NCBI RefSeq assembly: GCF_010723735.1 | Contig: NZ_BLLB01000002.1 | Coordinates: 3,100,001 to 3,164,000 of the forward strand | From: Mycolicibacterium hippocampi | GTDB lineage: Bacteria > Actinomycetota > Actinomycetes > Mycobacteriales > Mycobacteriaceae | Length of the DNA stretch: 64,000 nucleotides | Direction of reading: 5' to 3' | Part shown: one piece after another, positions 18,187-27,201 of the stretch | How positions within the stretch are numbered: position 1 is the first letter of the stretch | Layout of the letters: each line of letters begins with the position of its first letter | Notes under the pieces: generated by a model | What the model saw: only the letters and a program-made list of their open reading frames with translations | The model's database searches: none | What the model was told of the DNA's origin: nothing | Position numbers and translations under genes: made by a program

Positions 18187-18282
18187 CGTTACGATGGGTG
18201 TTGGTCATATGCCGCAGAGACGGCGGACGCTCGCAAATTAGGACGGGCCAGCGAGCCAGTTCCCGAAGGGGACGGCTCCGTA

Positions 18283-18483
18283 ATGACCAAATCAGGAACG
18301 ATTAGCGCCCGTCGTTGGGCATCGATTCAAGAGTCCGCTGAACACCTCGGTGTCACCGATCGGACCATCAGACAGATGATTGCCGACGGGCGCCTCCGCG
18401 GCTATCGCTCAGGCGGTCGGCTCATCCGCCTTGACCTCAACGAGGTCGACGCCGCGATGCAGCCATTCGGCGGCGCGGCATGA
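18283..18483 (+). CDS. xis: excisionase / recombination directionality factor
   Basis: 66 residues from ATG 18283. A single MerR-type winged helix: SIQESAEHLGVTDRTIRQMI, then ADGRLRGYRSGGRLIRLDL, ending MQPFGGAA. This matches the C-terminal part of the phiRv2 excisionase Rv2657c almost word for word as I recall it. It should bend the attachment DNA and direct integrase toward excision. ATGA-type overlap with the following gene. Confidence 0.88.
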   Translation: MTKSGTISARRWASIQESAEHLGVTDRTIRQMIADGRLRGYRSGGRLIRLDLNEVDAAMQPFGGAA

Positions 18484-18752
18484 AGACAAAAAGAAACGGC
18501 CCCGCCACCAACGGAGCCGCTCCCAGAGACCTCAACACCTCTGACAGAGATCTTACGCGCCTGCTCGGGCTTCAACGTCACGAACCGCTGACGCCCGAAG
18601 ATCGTGCCGACCTGGACCTGATCATCGCTGCGGCTGAGCGTGGATTCCGGCTTTCGACGCGTTGCCTGGATTGTGGGCACTGGATCACCGCGCCCAGCAG
18701 CGTGCGCCGGCACCGCGGCCCCGTGTGCGCCTCGAGGGCGGTGGGTAAGTGA
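18480..18752 (+). CDS. DUF6011-like small zinc-binding protein
   Basis: 90 residues. The C-terminus has CLDCGHWITAPSSVRRHRGP followed by VC, i.e. C-x2-C ... S ... G-P-x-C, the signature of the small DUF6011-type domain found in actinophages. N-terminal half is charged and probably flexible. Sits between xis and primase with 4-base overlaps at both ends, so it is part of one operon. Confidence 0.6.
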   Translation: MKTKRNGPATNGAAPRDLNTSDRDLTRLLGLQRHEPLTPEDRADLDLIIAAAERGFRLSTRCLDCGHWITAPSSVRRHRGPVCASRAVGK

Positions 18753-19651
18753 ACATGTCGGCGATCGCCATCGAGTACGCCGTCAACGGGTGGGCAGTAT
18801 TCCCACTTCGCGGTAAGGCCCCGGCGTACAAGCAGATTCACCCTGAAGGGCTGGAACGGCAGACCTGTAAGGGCCAGTGCGGCCGCATCGGTCACGGTCT
18901 CTACGACGCGACGACTGACGCCGAGCGGGTCGCTGAGTTGTGGTCGGGCCGCTACGGCGACTGCAACATAGGCGCCCGAGTCCCGGAATCCATGTTCGTC
19001 CTCGACGTCGATGATCTCGACGGCCTAGCCGAACTCGAGTCGTCCTACGGCGTGCTTCCGGCGACTCTGACAACGATCTCCGGTCGGGCCGCTGGCGGAC
19101 GACATCTGTACTTCCGCCGCCCGCAGGGCAAGCTCTCGCATCGGCGACTGCCCAAGGGGCTGGAGATCAAGACCTCAACGGGCTACACCGTGCAAGCACC
19201 ATCGATCCACCCCGACACCGGTACGCGGTACGAACGCATCGATGCCCCGGTGGCTGCGCCGCCGAGCTGGCTCGTGGCGCTTTTGCGCCCGCTCGTCCCG
19301 GCCAACATATGCCAAACGAAACCGCTCTACGGCCTTCGTGGCGGCCCTTCAATCGCCGACGAGTTCGCGGTAAAAGCATCCTGGGCGACGATCCTGGGGG
19401 TACACGGCTGGCAGTGCCTCGATGCTGACCCTGACGGCGACGGCGCGCGTTGGCTGCATCCCGCGGCCACATCAAAATGCTCGGCGACGATCCGCAATGG
19501 ATGCCTGTTCGTCTACTCGCCGAACACGGCTTTCGACGTCACCGAACCCGGAAACCCAAGCGGATACACCAAGTTCCGCGCCTACGCAGTGCTGGACCAC
19601 GGCGGCGATATGCGCGCCGCCGCGCGGGCATTGCAGGGGGTACGCCAGTGA
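18749..19651 (+). CDS. bifunctional primase-polymerase (AEP/Prim-Pol family)
   Basis: 300 residues from GTG 18749 (ATG 18755 possible). N-terminal YAVNGWAVFPLRGKAPAYK is the typical Prim-Pol opening. Catalytic acidic residues are in FVLDVDDL (Asp86, Asp88), and the conserved GGRHLYF gives His119. A CxGQC pair near residue 40 may bind zinc. In related satellites and plasmids this enzyme primes replication of the excised circle. It overlaps the DUF3631 gene by 4 bases, the usual partner. Confidence 0.85.
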   Translation: MNMSAIAIEYAVNGWAVFPLRGKAPAYKQIHPEGLERQTCKGQCGRIGHGLYDATTDAERVAELWSGRYGDCNIGARVPESMFVLDVDDLDGLAELESSYGVLPATLTTISGRAAGGRHLYFRRPQGKLSHRRLPKGLEIKTSTGYTVQAPSIHPDTGTRYERIDAPVAAPPSWLVALLRPLVPANICQTKPLYGLRGGPSIADEFAVKASWATILGVHGWQCLDADPDGDGARWLHPAATSKCSATIRNGCLFVYSPNTAFDVTEPGNPSGYTKFRAYAVLDHGGDMRAAARALQGVRQ

Positions 19652-20943
19652 TCGACGCGACTGAAGTCGAACCAATGCCCGAACCTGACGGTGCTGAACT
19701 GCTCGATGACATCGACGGTTTTCTATCCCGGTTTGTCGTGTACCCCGGAGAATGCGAACGCCGGGCACACACTCTGTGGATCGGCCACACCCACCTCATG
19801 GACTGTTGGGAATCCACACCACGAATCGCGTTCCTGAGCCCCGAGCCGGGAAGCGGTAAGTCTCGCGCCCTTGAAGTCACCGAGCCGCTGGTGCCTCGAC
19901 CCGTCCACGCCGTCAACACCACATCGGCCTACCTGTTTCGCAAAGTGTCTGACGATGGCGGGTTACCCACGATCTTGTACTACGAGATCGACACCGTGTT
20001 CGGCCCCAAAGCCAAAGAGAACGAGGACATCCGCGGCCTGCTCAACGCCGGACACCGAAAAGGCGCCGTAGCGGGCCGCTGCGTGGTGCGCGGCAAGATC
20101 ATCGAAACCGAAGAACTGCCGGCCTATTGCGCCGTCGCGTTGGCCGGCCTCGACGACATGCCCGACACCTTGATGACTCGTAGCGTAATCGTCAGGATGC
20201 AGCGCCGCGCACCCGGCGAGAAGGTCGAACCGTGGCGGCTGCGCGTCAACGGACCCGAAGCCGAGACGCTTCGGCAACGCCTCGAGGCATGGTCGGCCAC
20301 GGTCGCACCCAGGGCCGTCGGCAGCTGGCCCACCATGCCTGCGGGCATCCAGGACCGTCCCGCAGACGTGTGGGAAGCGCTGCTCGCGGTCGGCGATCTG
20401 GCCGGAGGGCACTGGCCAGACACTGCCCGGCGTAGCGCTGTAGCGCTTGTAGCGGCATCCATGCGGAAGGCACCCACGATCGGTGTGCTGCTTCTCAAAG
20501 ACCTCCTGACCATCTTCAAAAAGCACGAACAGCCCTACATCGGTAGCGGATCCGTACTTACAGAGTTGAACGAGGTGGAGGAGTCCCCGTGGGCGTCGTT
20601 CAAGAAGAACGGTGACCCCATCGACGCCCGCGCCCTGGCGCGCCATCTTCGCAGGTACGGCATTGAATCCCACGATCAACGCATCGGTGACGGCAAGGTC
20701 CAGAAGGTCTATTTCCGCGCCGAGTTCGAGCAAGCCTGGGCCAGGTATCTGCCCGACGACGAACCCGGGGACGAACAGCCTCTAGGTGACCCGCCCCATG
20801 AATCCGCTACATCCGCTACAGCGGCGACATTGCAGGTCACCGCCCACGCACCGTTGGTCACCGGACCCGGCCGCTGCACGGAGTGCGGCTTTCACACCGA
20901 AACGCAGGGCCACCACGATCGCTGCCAGGCAGGTGCGGCATGA
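19648..20943 (+). CDS. DUF3631 P-loop ATPase, replication helicase-like
   Basis: 431 residues from GTG 19648, chosen because it overlaps the primase stop (GTGA); the open frame extends further left but inside the primase gene. Walker A is SPEPGSGKSRALE (about residue 70), and the acidic Walker B-like segment is ILYYEIDTVFG. The C-terminal end holds a C-x2-C ... H ... C stretch (CTECGFH) that may bind zinc. DUF3631 proteins accompany Prim-Pol in actinobacterial elements and probably unwind DNA. Confidence 0.8.
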   Translation: MIDATEVEPMPEPDGAELLDDIDGFLSRFVVYPGECERRAHTLWIGHTHLMDCWESTPRIAFLSPEPGSGKSRALEVTEPLVPRPVHAVNTTSAYLFRKVSDDGGLPTILYYEIDTVFGPKAKENEDIRGLLNAGHRKGAVAGRCVVRGKIIETEELPAYCAVALAGLDDMPDTLMTRSVIVRMQRRAPGEKVEPWRLRVNGPEAETLRQRLEAWSATVAPRAVGSWPTMPAGIQDRPADVWEALLAVGDLAGGHWPDTARRSAVALVAASMRKAPTIGVLLLKDLLTIFKKHEQPYIGSGSVLTELNEVEESPWASFKKNGDPIDARALARHLRRYGIESHDQRIGDGKVQKVYFRAEFEQAWARYLPDDEPGDEQPLGDPPHESATSATAATLQVTAHAPLVTGPGRCTECGFHTETQGHHDRCQAGAA

Positions 20944-21113
20944 AGCGCGCCGTCATCCGGCAGCGCCGCACCCTCGCCGACGGACGCCGACTCGTCCAAG
21001 TCGCCTGTCCCATCTGCGGAGTTCGCCACTGGCTGCCCGCCGACACCACAACCCACCAATGCCCGCGCCGCCCCGGCGTGTTCGCCCTCAACCCCGAAGG
21101 AAAAAACCGATGA
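20940..21113 (+). CDS. small zinc-ribbon protein
   Basis: 57 residues. CPICG and a later CPRR with His-rich spacer suggest one zinc site. Starts in an ATGA overlap with the DUF3631 gene and ends in another ATGA overlap with the next gene, so it belongs to the same transcript. Function unknown. Confidence 0.6.
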   Translation: MKRAVIRQRRTLADGRRLVQVACPICGVRHWLPADTTTHQCPRRPGVFALNPEGKNR

Positions 21114-21695
21114 CCATCCAACCCCACCACTCCCGACTCGCTCGACGACATCGACCTCCTCACAGCGTCGGCCACCGAGATCCTGCGACGCCGCATCGAC
21201 GAGATCGACCGCGAACGCGGCCACCAACCCGAGTTCCTCGCGATGGCCCGCGAGGACGCCGACACAGCGCGAGAAGAGGCGCTGGTCGCTGAGCCGTGGG
21301 CCGACTGCTGGAAAGCTCTGCCGATGACCGACGCGGACACCGGCGAACTCACCGGGATGATGGCGATACCCACGATCGACGGGAAAGAGCTGTGGGGCGC
21401 CCGGGCGGCGTTCGACTTCCTCGATGCCGGCGATGACCGGGAAGCGGTCGAGGAAGTGTTGAGCCGCTACTTCTCGGCACTCGACGGCAACATCGAGCAC
21501 CTGTTCTTCGTGTTCTCTGCAGCGTTGTGCACGATCGCCGAGCACGTCATGCCGCCCATGCTCGACAAACTGGAACAGGAAGCGTCTGACTATCGCTCAC
21601 GGATCCTGCTCGCCGACGCCGCTGCCAACGCCTGGCGCACACGGGCTTCTGACGACCTGCGTGGCCGAGATGACCACGAAGGTGAGGACTCGTGA
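21110..21695 (+). pseudogene. element protein with a one-base frameshift near its start
   Basis: The ATG at 21110 overlaps the previous stop as for its neighbours, but its frame leaves the coding track after five codons. Removing one C from the CCCC run at 21122–21125 restores one continuous frame, MTIQPTTPDSLDDIDLLTAS, to the TGA at 21693. The encoded product (about 194 residues) is acidic and helical, with no recognised domain. Because the rest of the frame is fully open, either the mutation is very recent or the base is a sequencing error. Confidence 0.65.
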
Positions 21696-21696
21696 C

Positions 21697-22074
21697 ATGA
21701 ACCTGTCTGAAGACGAAACCCAGGCGGCGCTGTACTGCGTCACCGAACTTGTCGACCGCCGACGTCGCGCCGGTGTGCCCGTCCCGAACTGGATGACCAA
21801 GCTGGGAATGCGGCTCAAACTCGCCAGCCTCATGTCCCCCAGCGGACATGAAAGCGGTTGCAGTGAAACAGAATCAGAGGCAGACAGATTGATCGGCACA
21901 AGCGAGGCAGCGACCATCCTGCAGATGACAGAACGACACACCCGGCGGATCGCCTCCGATCTCGACGGCGAATACATCGCCGGCCGCCTGGTCTTCAACC
22001 TATTCACAGTCACCGAATACGCCCAGGAGAAGCGGAATGGCCGATCTGGCAGAAGCATTCGAGCAGCATCTTAA
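21697..22074 (+). CDS. helix-turn-helix protein of the element
   Basis: 125 residues from ATG 21697. C-terminal excisionase/MerR-like HTH (GTSEAATILQMTERHTRRIA, then DGEYIAGRLVFNLFTVTEY). The N-terminus is charged with WMTKLGMRLKLASLM. It matches the plan of the prophage-remnant gene at 7403–7789. It overlaps the next small gene by 38 bases, which favours coupled expression. Confidence 0.6.
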   Translation: MNLSEDETQAALYCVTELVDRRRRAGVPVPNWMTKLGMRLKLASLMSPSGHESGCSETESEADRLIGTSEAATILQMTERHTRRIASDLDGEYIAGRLVFNLFTVTEYAQEKRNGRSGRSIRAAS

Positions 22075-22201
22075 AAGCCTCTCGGATCAGGAATGGGAAG
22101 CCCTCACCGAGAGGGTCCGCCCCAAAAGCAATCCATCGAAGGGGGCCGGCGGTAGAGCCGAAGCCCAACGCCGCTCCGCACGAAAGGCGACAGCACGATG
22201 A
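22037..22201 (+). CDS. 54-residue basic/acidic small protein
   Basis: Begins at ATG 22037 inside the HTH gene in another frame, and its TGA overlaps the next ATG (22198). The sequence starts MADLAEAFEQHLKSLSDQEW and ends very Arg/Lys-rich. The same position and a similar LTER motif are found in 7786–8106. Overlaps at both ends support a real gene. Confidence 0.55.
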   Translation: MADLAEAFEQHLKSLSDQEWEALTERVRPKSNPSKGAGGRAEAQRRSARKATAR

Positions 22202-23058
22202 CCACGAAAACCATGCAAGCGCGCCTCGATGCGCTCGAACTCGAACTACTCCCCAAGGACTACTTCACAGCCCAAGAAGTCGCAGCACAAGCACACCAGC
22301 GGTTGAGCACCCTGCCCGGCCCGCCCGCAGCCGACCCTGCCCTCGCACCCCTGGCCACCGGGATGATCAGCGACGAATGGCTGGACCAGGTCGTTGCGCA
22401 GAAGACAGCCACGCCGCTCTGGGAGATACGCAGAGGCGCACTGCTTTCAGTCCTCAAAGAGGCCAACGGCCGCTCTGAGTACCTCTACAATGAAAACCGA
22501 GACCACTTTCTCGCCGCGCTACACGAGGAGCTGCAGACCTTCCTCGGCCATGCCGAGAAGGTGGTCGACGACCTCGGTGACTGCGCCACCGCAGCAGAGG
22601 CCATCGCCAACGACCGCACTGCGCAATGGAAACGCCTCACCGAACTCACCAACGACTACGCCGTACTGCGTGAACACCAGATGCGCCACGTTGACCCCAG
22701 AACACGCTTCGACTGCGCACCCCCCGACGGCGGCGAGGACCACGCATCCGATCTCTACCTCAAGAACCTCGACGACATCTGGCCGCTGTGGAAAACCCCC
22801 GGGGTCGAGACAGCGCGATTCGTCCACGTCAACGGAACCAAACCCCGCTTCGAACCATGGCCGTCCGACCCCACGCAACAGCTGCGCTGGCTCGTCACCT
22901 CAGCAGCCGAACCGTGGATCCCGACCAGCAGCGAACTGACACAACACCTCAAGGACCGACAGGACCGCGCCAACCCAATCGCCAAAGTCCGCTCCGGACG
23001 CCCCGACCTGCCAGCACCGAGACAGACATTCAACGGCAGCTTCCTCGGCGGACGCTGA
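22198..23058 (+). CDS. phage-like protein of unknown function
   Basis: 286 residues, mainly helical, with a middle region QKTATPLWEIRRGALLSVLK and a Pro/Arg-rich C-terminus. The length and position (just after the HTH and small genes) mirror the frameshifted gene at 8129–8865, although I see no clear residue-level similarity. It may be a morphogenesis-interference or DNA-binding protein; this is a guess from its position in a satellite. Confidence 0.5.
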   Translation: MTTKTMQARLDALELELLPKDYFTAQEVAAQAHQRLSTLPGPPAADPALAPLATGMISDEWLDQVVAQKTATPLWEIRRGALLSVLKEANGRSEYLYNENRDHFLAALHEELQTFLGHAEKVVDDLGDCATAAEAIANDRTAQWKRLTELTNDYAVLREHQMRHVDPRTRFDCAPPDGGEDHASDLYLKNLDDIWPLWKTPGVETARFVHVNGTKPRFEPWPSDPTQQLRWLVTSAAEPWIPTSSELTQHLKDRQDRANPIAKVRSGRPDLPAPRQTFNGSFLGGR

Positions 23059-23088
23059 CCACCCGACAACCAACGAGAGGTCAACTCA

Positions 23089-23277
23089 ATGCCCGACACC
23101 TTCGACACCGACCCCGACATACTGCCGCCGCTCACCAAAGCCATCCGCGCCACCTGGCCCGGAGCAACCGGAGCGACCGCAGCAGTGGGCGCAGTCCCGA
23201 ACACCAGGGCGATCCGGGCGATCCTCGACGCCGTCCACAGCCTCGAGAACCGCGTCATCGACCTCGAAACTCCCTGA
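23089..23277 (+). CDS. small element protein
   Basis: 62 residues from ATG 23089, preceded by a purine-rich GAGAGG. An acidic Pro-rich start is followed by an amphipathic helix (RAIRAILDAVHSLENRVIDL) that could form a coiled coil. No known domain. Confidence 0.5.
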   Translation: MPDTFDTDPDILPPLTKAIRATWPGATGATAAVGAVPNTRAIRAILDAVHSLENRVIDLETP

Positions 23278-23325
23278 AGCCAAGCGACGGCTAGGCGTCA
23301 AACCCGACTAGGAAGGGGCAAGGAC

Positions 23326-23517
23326 ATGCCACGACGACGACCCGCAACACGTGCCGACCATGTACCTGCGCCGGCCGTCGCTTACCAACCGGGGACACCC
23401 TCCCCCCGGGGGTGCCCGACTAGACCCCGGGTCAGGTCGCTCGCGTTGTGCTCGGGTCTGGGGTTTTTCGACCTGCACGCTGACCCGACCTCTCAGTTGG
23501 GGGGTTTCCGCAGGTGA
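23326..23517 (+). CDS. possible small ORF with strong ribosome-binding site
   Basis: 63 codons from ATG 23326, preceded by GGAAGGGG at good spacing. The product is Arg/Pro-rich and lacks any recognisable fold. The underlying DNA has C and G runs and a GGGTTTTT stretch, so part of it may instead be a transcription terminator. Confidence 0.3.
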   Translation: MPRRRPATRADHVPAPAVAYQPGTPSPRGCPTRPRVRSLALCSGLGFFDLHADPTSQLGGFRR

Positions 23518-23696
23518 AAATGCATTTTTGGTGTCCAGTGGTGCCGTGCGGGTGGTGCGGGAAACGGGTAGGGAATCGGGCTTCAGGGCCGCAGCGGCGG
23601 TGGTGCTCGAATGCGTGTCGGATGAAGTCCTACCGGGCGCACAACCGAGGACGGGTACCGCCACGCGCCACGTGGGCAGCGAGCAATACCGCGTGA
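23514..23696 (+). CDS. small zinc-finger protein
   Basis: 60 residues from GTG 23514 (GTGA overlap with the preceding frame). CGWCGKRV and RWCSNACR give a C-x2-C ... C-x3-C site, a treble-clef style found in small phage and IS-associated proteins. It is the last gene of the phage-like left arm, just before the cargo. Confidence 0.5.
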   Translation: MKMHFWCPVVPCGWCGKRVGNRASGPQRRWCSNACRMKSYRAHNRGRVPPRATWAASNTA

Positions 23697-23735
23697 TGCC
23701 GGGTCTATGGTGAGCCGCGTCGTATTCTGCTTGGC

Positions 23736-24980
23736 GTGGCTGATTCCGTGACTTACGACGAGTCTCCGCGACCACGCGTGCTGCTTCATGGATTCGACGA
23801 CGATTCGATCGTGGAAGGTCTCGCACCGACCGTTGCGCATCTCGATGCGAATGGGTTGAAGAAGTTCCGTCCAGATAGTTGGGATGCCATCGTCTCTGTC
23901 GACACACCCAACGGGCGGGCCGGGCATCTCAGAGTGCTGCAGTTCGGCGGAGCGCCACTATGTTTCAACGATCAACGACGACGCCTCCGGTTGGAACGGA
24001 CTGTGGGATTCGAAGTCATACTGACGGAGGCTGTCCCGGAGTCGCTGCGAGATGAGCTTAAAGAGGTGGTCAGGTTTGTGCGCGCGGCCCCCCTTCCGCG
24101 AGACGTCATCCAAGCAGAGACGGACGCGACTGAATACTTCATCCCGCTTATCACAGACGCTGATGGTCGGGCATTCGCGGCGATCTACAAGCCCGCCGGT
24201 CCGATCCCTGTCGTCGAGGAAGTTATCTACCTCCCCGGCGGATTCGCGCCAAGTCGGAGGTGGGTCGCTCTGGCCTTCGAGCGGTGGTCTGAGTCATCTG
24301 TAGACGCGTTCCCCGCGGTCGCGGATTGGACTCAACGATCGGAGTGGATGACAACTGATGAGCGAGCCGCACTTGGTGTTGTGGACGATGCTCAGCGCGA
24401 GCTCATCCATACCACCGCACGTCTTGAATCGGAATTGGCTGATGCCCGCAAGCTACTGGAAAGCCGGCATGCTGACGCTGATCGCAATGAGCGGCGACTG
24501 CTGACCGCTACAGGTGATGACTTGGTGGACGCTGTAGCGGAGGCGTTGCGGCAGCTAGGGTTTGAGGTCGACGACCGCGATGCTCAAGGTGCAAGGCATA
24601 AGCTGGAGGATCTGCGAGTGGTGGACGGCGGTTGGCTCGCTCTCGCTGAGGTGAAAGGCTATAACAAGGGCGGATCGACGAGTGATCTACTGAAGTTAAG
24701 CCGCTTCGTCCGGACCTACTTCAAGGAGGCTCAGCGCTTTCCGGACGCGAAATGGTATGTCGTTAATCAGCATCGCGTGCGTGATCCGTCGGGTAGACCG
24801 GAACTACTCCGTGGCCAGGACGGTGACGTCGAGGAGTTCAGTGCTGATGATGGCTTGGTGCTTGACACCCGTGAATTGTTCACGCTTTTACAGGCGTGTG
24901 CGGATGGTCGCATTGATCGGTCAGACGCCCGCGAGTTGCTGAAGTGTGCCCGCGGACGGTTCCAGGCGCCGGCTGTGTAG
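23736..24980 (+). CDS. PD-(D/E)xK-like nuclease fused to an unknown N-terminal domain
   Basis: 414 residues from GTG 23736. Residues 1–210 are an unknown alpha/beta domain, residues about 225–265 a coiled coil (RLESELADARKLLESRHADA), and residues 270–400 resemble a restriction-endonuclease fold. In that fold a helix (DDLVDAVAEALRQLGF) is followed by the core strand pair with Asp292 and Glu305-x-Lys307 (LAEVKGY). That D-x12-E-x-K spacing suits an active nuclease. It is the first cargo gene of the satellite, less G+C biased than the replication genes, and may act as a stand-alone anti-phage nuclease. Confidence 0.6.
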   Translation: MADSVTYDESPRPRVLLHGFDDDSIVEGLAPTVAHLDANGLKKFRPDSWDAIVSVDTPNGRAGHLRVLQFGGAPLCFNDQRRRLRLERTVGFEVILTEAVPESLRDELKEVVRFVRAAPLPRDVIQAETDATEYFIPLITDADGRAFAAIYKPAGPIPVVEEVIYLPGGFAPSRRWVALAFERWSESSVDAFPAVADWTQRSEWMTTDERAALGVVDDAQRELIHTTARLESELADARKLLESRHADADRNERRLLTATGDDLVDAVAEALRQLGFEVDDRDAQGARHKLEDLRVVDGGWLALAEVKGYNKGGSTSDLLKLSRFVRTYFKEAQRFPDAKWYVVNQHRVRDPSGRPELLRGQDGDVEEFSADDGLVLDTRELFTLLQACADGRIDRSDARELLKCARGRFQAPAV

Positions 24981-25113
24981 TGAACAGCTCTGTTGTGGAT
25001 CTGCGAGAAGATGATCCCGAATCGGGAGATGGAGCAGCGTGATCCGCCCGCTCTAATGCTGCTGCCGCAGCGTTTCTTGGGTAGGCGATGGGCCGGTGAA
25101 ACAACTTGTACGC

Positions 25114-26637
25114 CTAGTCTCGGTCCCGTGCCCGTTTCAGGATCGTTCTCCGAACTGCGTCAGGATGGCAAAGCGTATCGAGCAGGTATAGGTAGGGCAG
25201 GAACACAAGGTCGTCGGGCATCTCGCCGGTGTGATGCGCAAGCAGACGCTCGGCGACGACGTCTTTCTCGTTTTGAGGTTGCCGAAGCCCACCAAAGCCG
25301 TGGGTGGCGTTGCGGTAGAGCTTCAGCAGCATGGCCACGGCTCTCGGTGGCTCCCGATGATGTCCCTGGCCGCTGCCCGGGATTCGTACAACAACGTTCT
25401 TGTCGCCCCGCTGTTCACGAAAGAAGAACCCGTCCCGCACTCCGCCAAGAGCTTCAACGGCCCTATCCGCCAGAGGCATCAGCAGCGTGGCAACCACATC
25501 CGGCATCTTGCTCCGCACCCGGTCGGCAGTGTCCTTTGCGTGGTCGTACCTGCAGAGCCTGTCGAAATCGCAGTCGATGATTCTGTCCGCGAAGCTATCT
25601 AACAGTGTGTTCATGAGGGCGCGCTGCGCAGCATAGTTGCGACTCAGAGTTTGTATCGCGGTAGTAAGTTCGAAGACCTGGCCGAAAGTAAGCAACCAAT
25701 GTTGGTGTTCGTAGGGGTCGTAGATTCCCTGCTTATTGCTGAAAGTCGTTGGATCGCAGAGATACCCGAACATTTGATTGAGACGGTTAGTCCACCAAGT
25801 GATAGCGACTCTGCACGTCTCGGGGGACAGCTCAACTTTCGAGACAGGCTCGTCTCTACCCTCGGCCGGCAGTAACTGCATTGGTTCCATTGGTGTGTGG
25901 CGGTATCCTGCGATCCCAGTTCCCAGATTGAAGAGGATCGTCGCTGGGGGGCGCCCGGCGGGGATGCACCAGAATCCCGGAGCGAGGCAGCCGAGCAGCG
26001 GGCCGAAGTAGTGGGACGCACTGATGATGCCGTGGAACCATTTTGTCGATGATGCGAAGTAGCCGCCCTCGTCGCCGAGGCCGGCGATTGTGTTAACGGC
26101 ATCAGTATCTTGGTCGAACCGAAACAGGATGGCAGGAAGCCGGACTCGATGAACGAGCAGGTCTGTTGCGATCAGCAAGTGCGCCGACAGACCAGCGAAC
26201 AAGAGTTCGTTGGTTGCGCCGACGGCGGCTGTACTGAGCATTGCGCAAGCCTGCTCGACTGCTTCGATCAGTTCCTTGTGAGTCGAACATTTCAGAACGC
26301 TGGCCTGGATGCTGTGAAAATGCGCGGCGATGTCTGATTCTCCAGACATGCGCTCGGCAAGTTGTCTGTCCATCTCGGCGAACCTTGCGACGGTCTCGGG
26401 GTCGTCGAGATGGGGGGAGGATATCGGCATGTTATTCAGGTGGTCGAAGCGGTTGCTGAACTCGGTGTCGTCGGCTAGGAGGTGATGGCTGATGAATAGC
26501 TTGTCGTTGTTCGGCCAGACCTTCCATCGATTGTTACCGAGCGGTCGGCCGTGCAGGCCAAGATAGTCAAGGAAGCCGCGGGGATCCCCGCCGAAGAGCA
26601 CGCCCGGAAGGACGAGCTCAACCTCTTCCCTTGGCAT
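25114..26637 (-). CDS. large protein of unknown function, HEPN-like C-terminus possible
   Basis: 507 residues from ATG 26637; the open frame extends 29 codons upstream but those are Arg-rich and overlap the next gene. The N-terminal third is mixed alpha/beta and the middle helical. Near residue 440 the motif KLYRNATHGFGG lies between helices. RN-x-x-H-G recalls the HEPN RNase motif, but only three residues separate Arg and His, one fewer than the usual four to six. If it is a HEPN member it would be an RNA-cleaving effector. Its gene starts 8 bases after the wHTH gene, so the two are one operon. Confidence 0.55.
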   Translation of the reverse strand: MPREEVELVLPGVLFGGDPRGFLDYLGLHGRPLGNNRWKVWPNNDKLFISHHLLADDTEFSNRFDHLNNMPISSPHLDDPETVARFAEMDRQLAERMSGESDIAAHFHSIQASVLKCSTHKELIEAVEQACAMLSTAAVGATNELLFAGLSAHLLIATDLLVHRVRLPAILFRFDQDTDAVNTIAGLGDEGGYFASSTKWFHGIISASHYFGPLLGCLAPGFWCIPAGRPPATILFNLGTGIAGYRHTPMEPMQLLPAEGRDEPVSKVELSPETCRVAITWWTNRLNQMFGYLCDPTTFSNKQGIYDPYEHQHWLLTFGQVFELTTAIQTLSRNYAAQRALMNTLLDSFADRIIDCDFDRLCRYDHAKDTADRVRSKMPDVVATLLMPLADRAVEALGGVRDGFFFREQRGDKNVVVRIPGSGQGHHREPPRAVAMLLKLYRNATHGFGGLRQPQNEKDVVAERLLAHHTGEMPDDLVFLPYLYLLDTLCHPDAVRRTILKRARDRD

Positions 26638-26645
26638 GTACCCGA

Positions 26646-27092
26646 CTATCCGCCGCTGATGATGTTGCCGCCGGCGCCGCCGAGGGCGCCGAGGGCGACT
26701 TGAGAGAAGGCTCCGCTGAGCCACAACGCGGCCCGCTTCAGGTTGTTGCGGTCCTCAGGGTCGCGCGCCTCGTCTTCGCCAGCGTTTTCTAGCGCAGCTA
26801 CAAGCCGTTCGAGGAGGTTTTCGGGAGTCGGCCACGCACCGGCGACTCGAAGGGCTTCACCAGTTGGCGCCCCGACGTACCAGAATTCACCGTTAGCTTG
26901 GACCTGTTTTCCGGCCTCTTGGAGGAAAGGCTGGGCATACAGCGCTCGCAAGGCACGCTGGACATCGGCCTTGGGCATACGCGTTAGGCGGTAGACGTAG
27001 TCCACGTCGATGTTGGCCTCCCCGGTCGCCATGAAGATCCTCACGACGGCCTTCAGGACCGGAAGGTCGCGGGTTGTCCAGATGTCGTCCAT
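26646..27092 (-). CDS. winged-helix-like small protein of the cargo operon
   Basis: 148 residues. Residues 1–75 look like a winged helix (LPVLKAVVRIFMATGEANID, then RMPKADVQRALRALY). The C-terminus is helical and ends in a Gly/Ala-rich stretch with a hydrophobic character (ALGALGGAGGNIISGG). It could be the transcriptional regulator of the module or an adaptor. It is divergently placed to the ATPase gene with a 153-base promoter region containing a palindrome. Confidence 0.6.
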   Translation of the reverse strand: MDDIWTTRDLPVLKAVVRIFMATGEANIDVDYVYRLTRMPKADVQRALRALYAQPFLQEAGKQVQANGEFWYVGAPTGEALRVAGAWPTPENLLERLVAALENAGEDEARDPEDRNNLKRAALWLSGAFSQVALGALGGAGGNIISGG

Positions 27093-27201
27093 AGGGGCAG
27101 TATCTCCAGGCCGCGTTGTGCGGCGCAGGAAGAACGTACAACAAGCTGAGGTCCTGCCGGGCGCAGCACTTCCTGCGATTCATCCCGGAATCTGACACAT
27201 T

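Noticed and set aside
23400..23480. classical rho-independent terminator in the satellite
   Set aside because: A GGGTTTTT stretch follows G/C runs, but the possible stem is only 5–6 bp and is interrupted, so I do not call it.
24993..25580. 195-codon plus-strand frame opposite the 507-residue protein
   Set aside because: It overlaps a better gene on the other strand; Arg/Ser/Pro-rich with no domain.
25114..26637. firm assignment of the 507-residue protein as a HEPN RNase
   Set aside because: RNATH has three residues between Arg and His, one fewer than the accepted spacing, so it is left as a possibility only.
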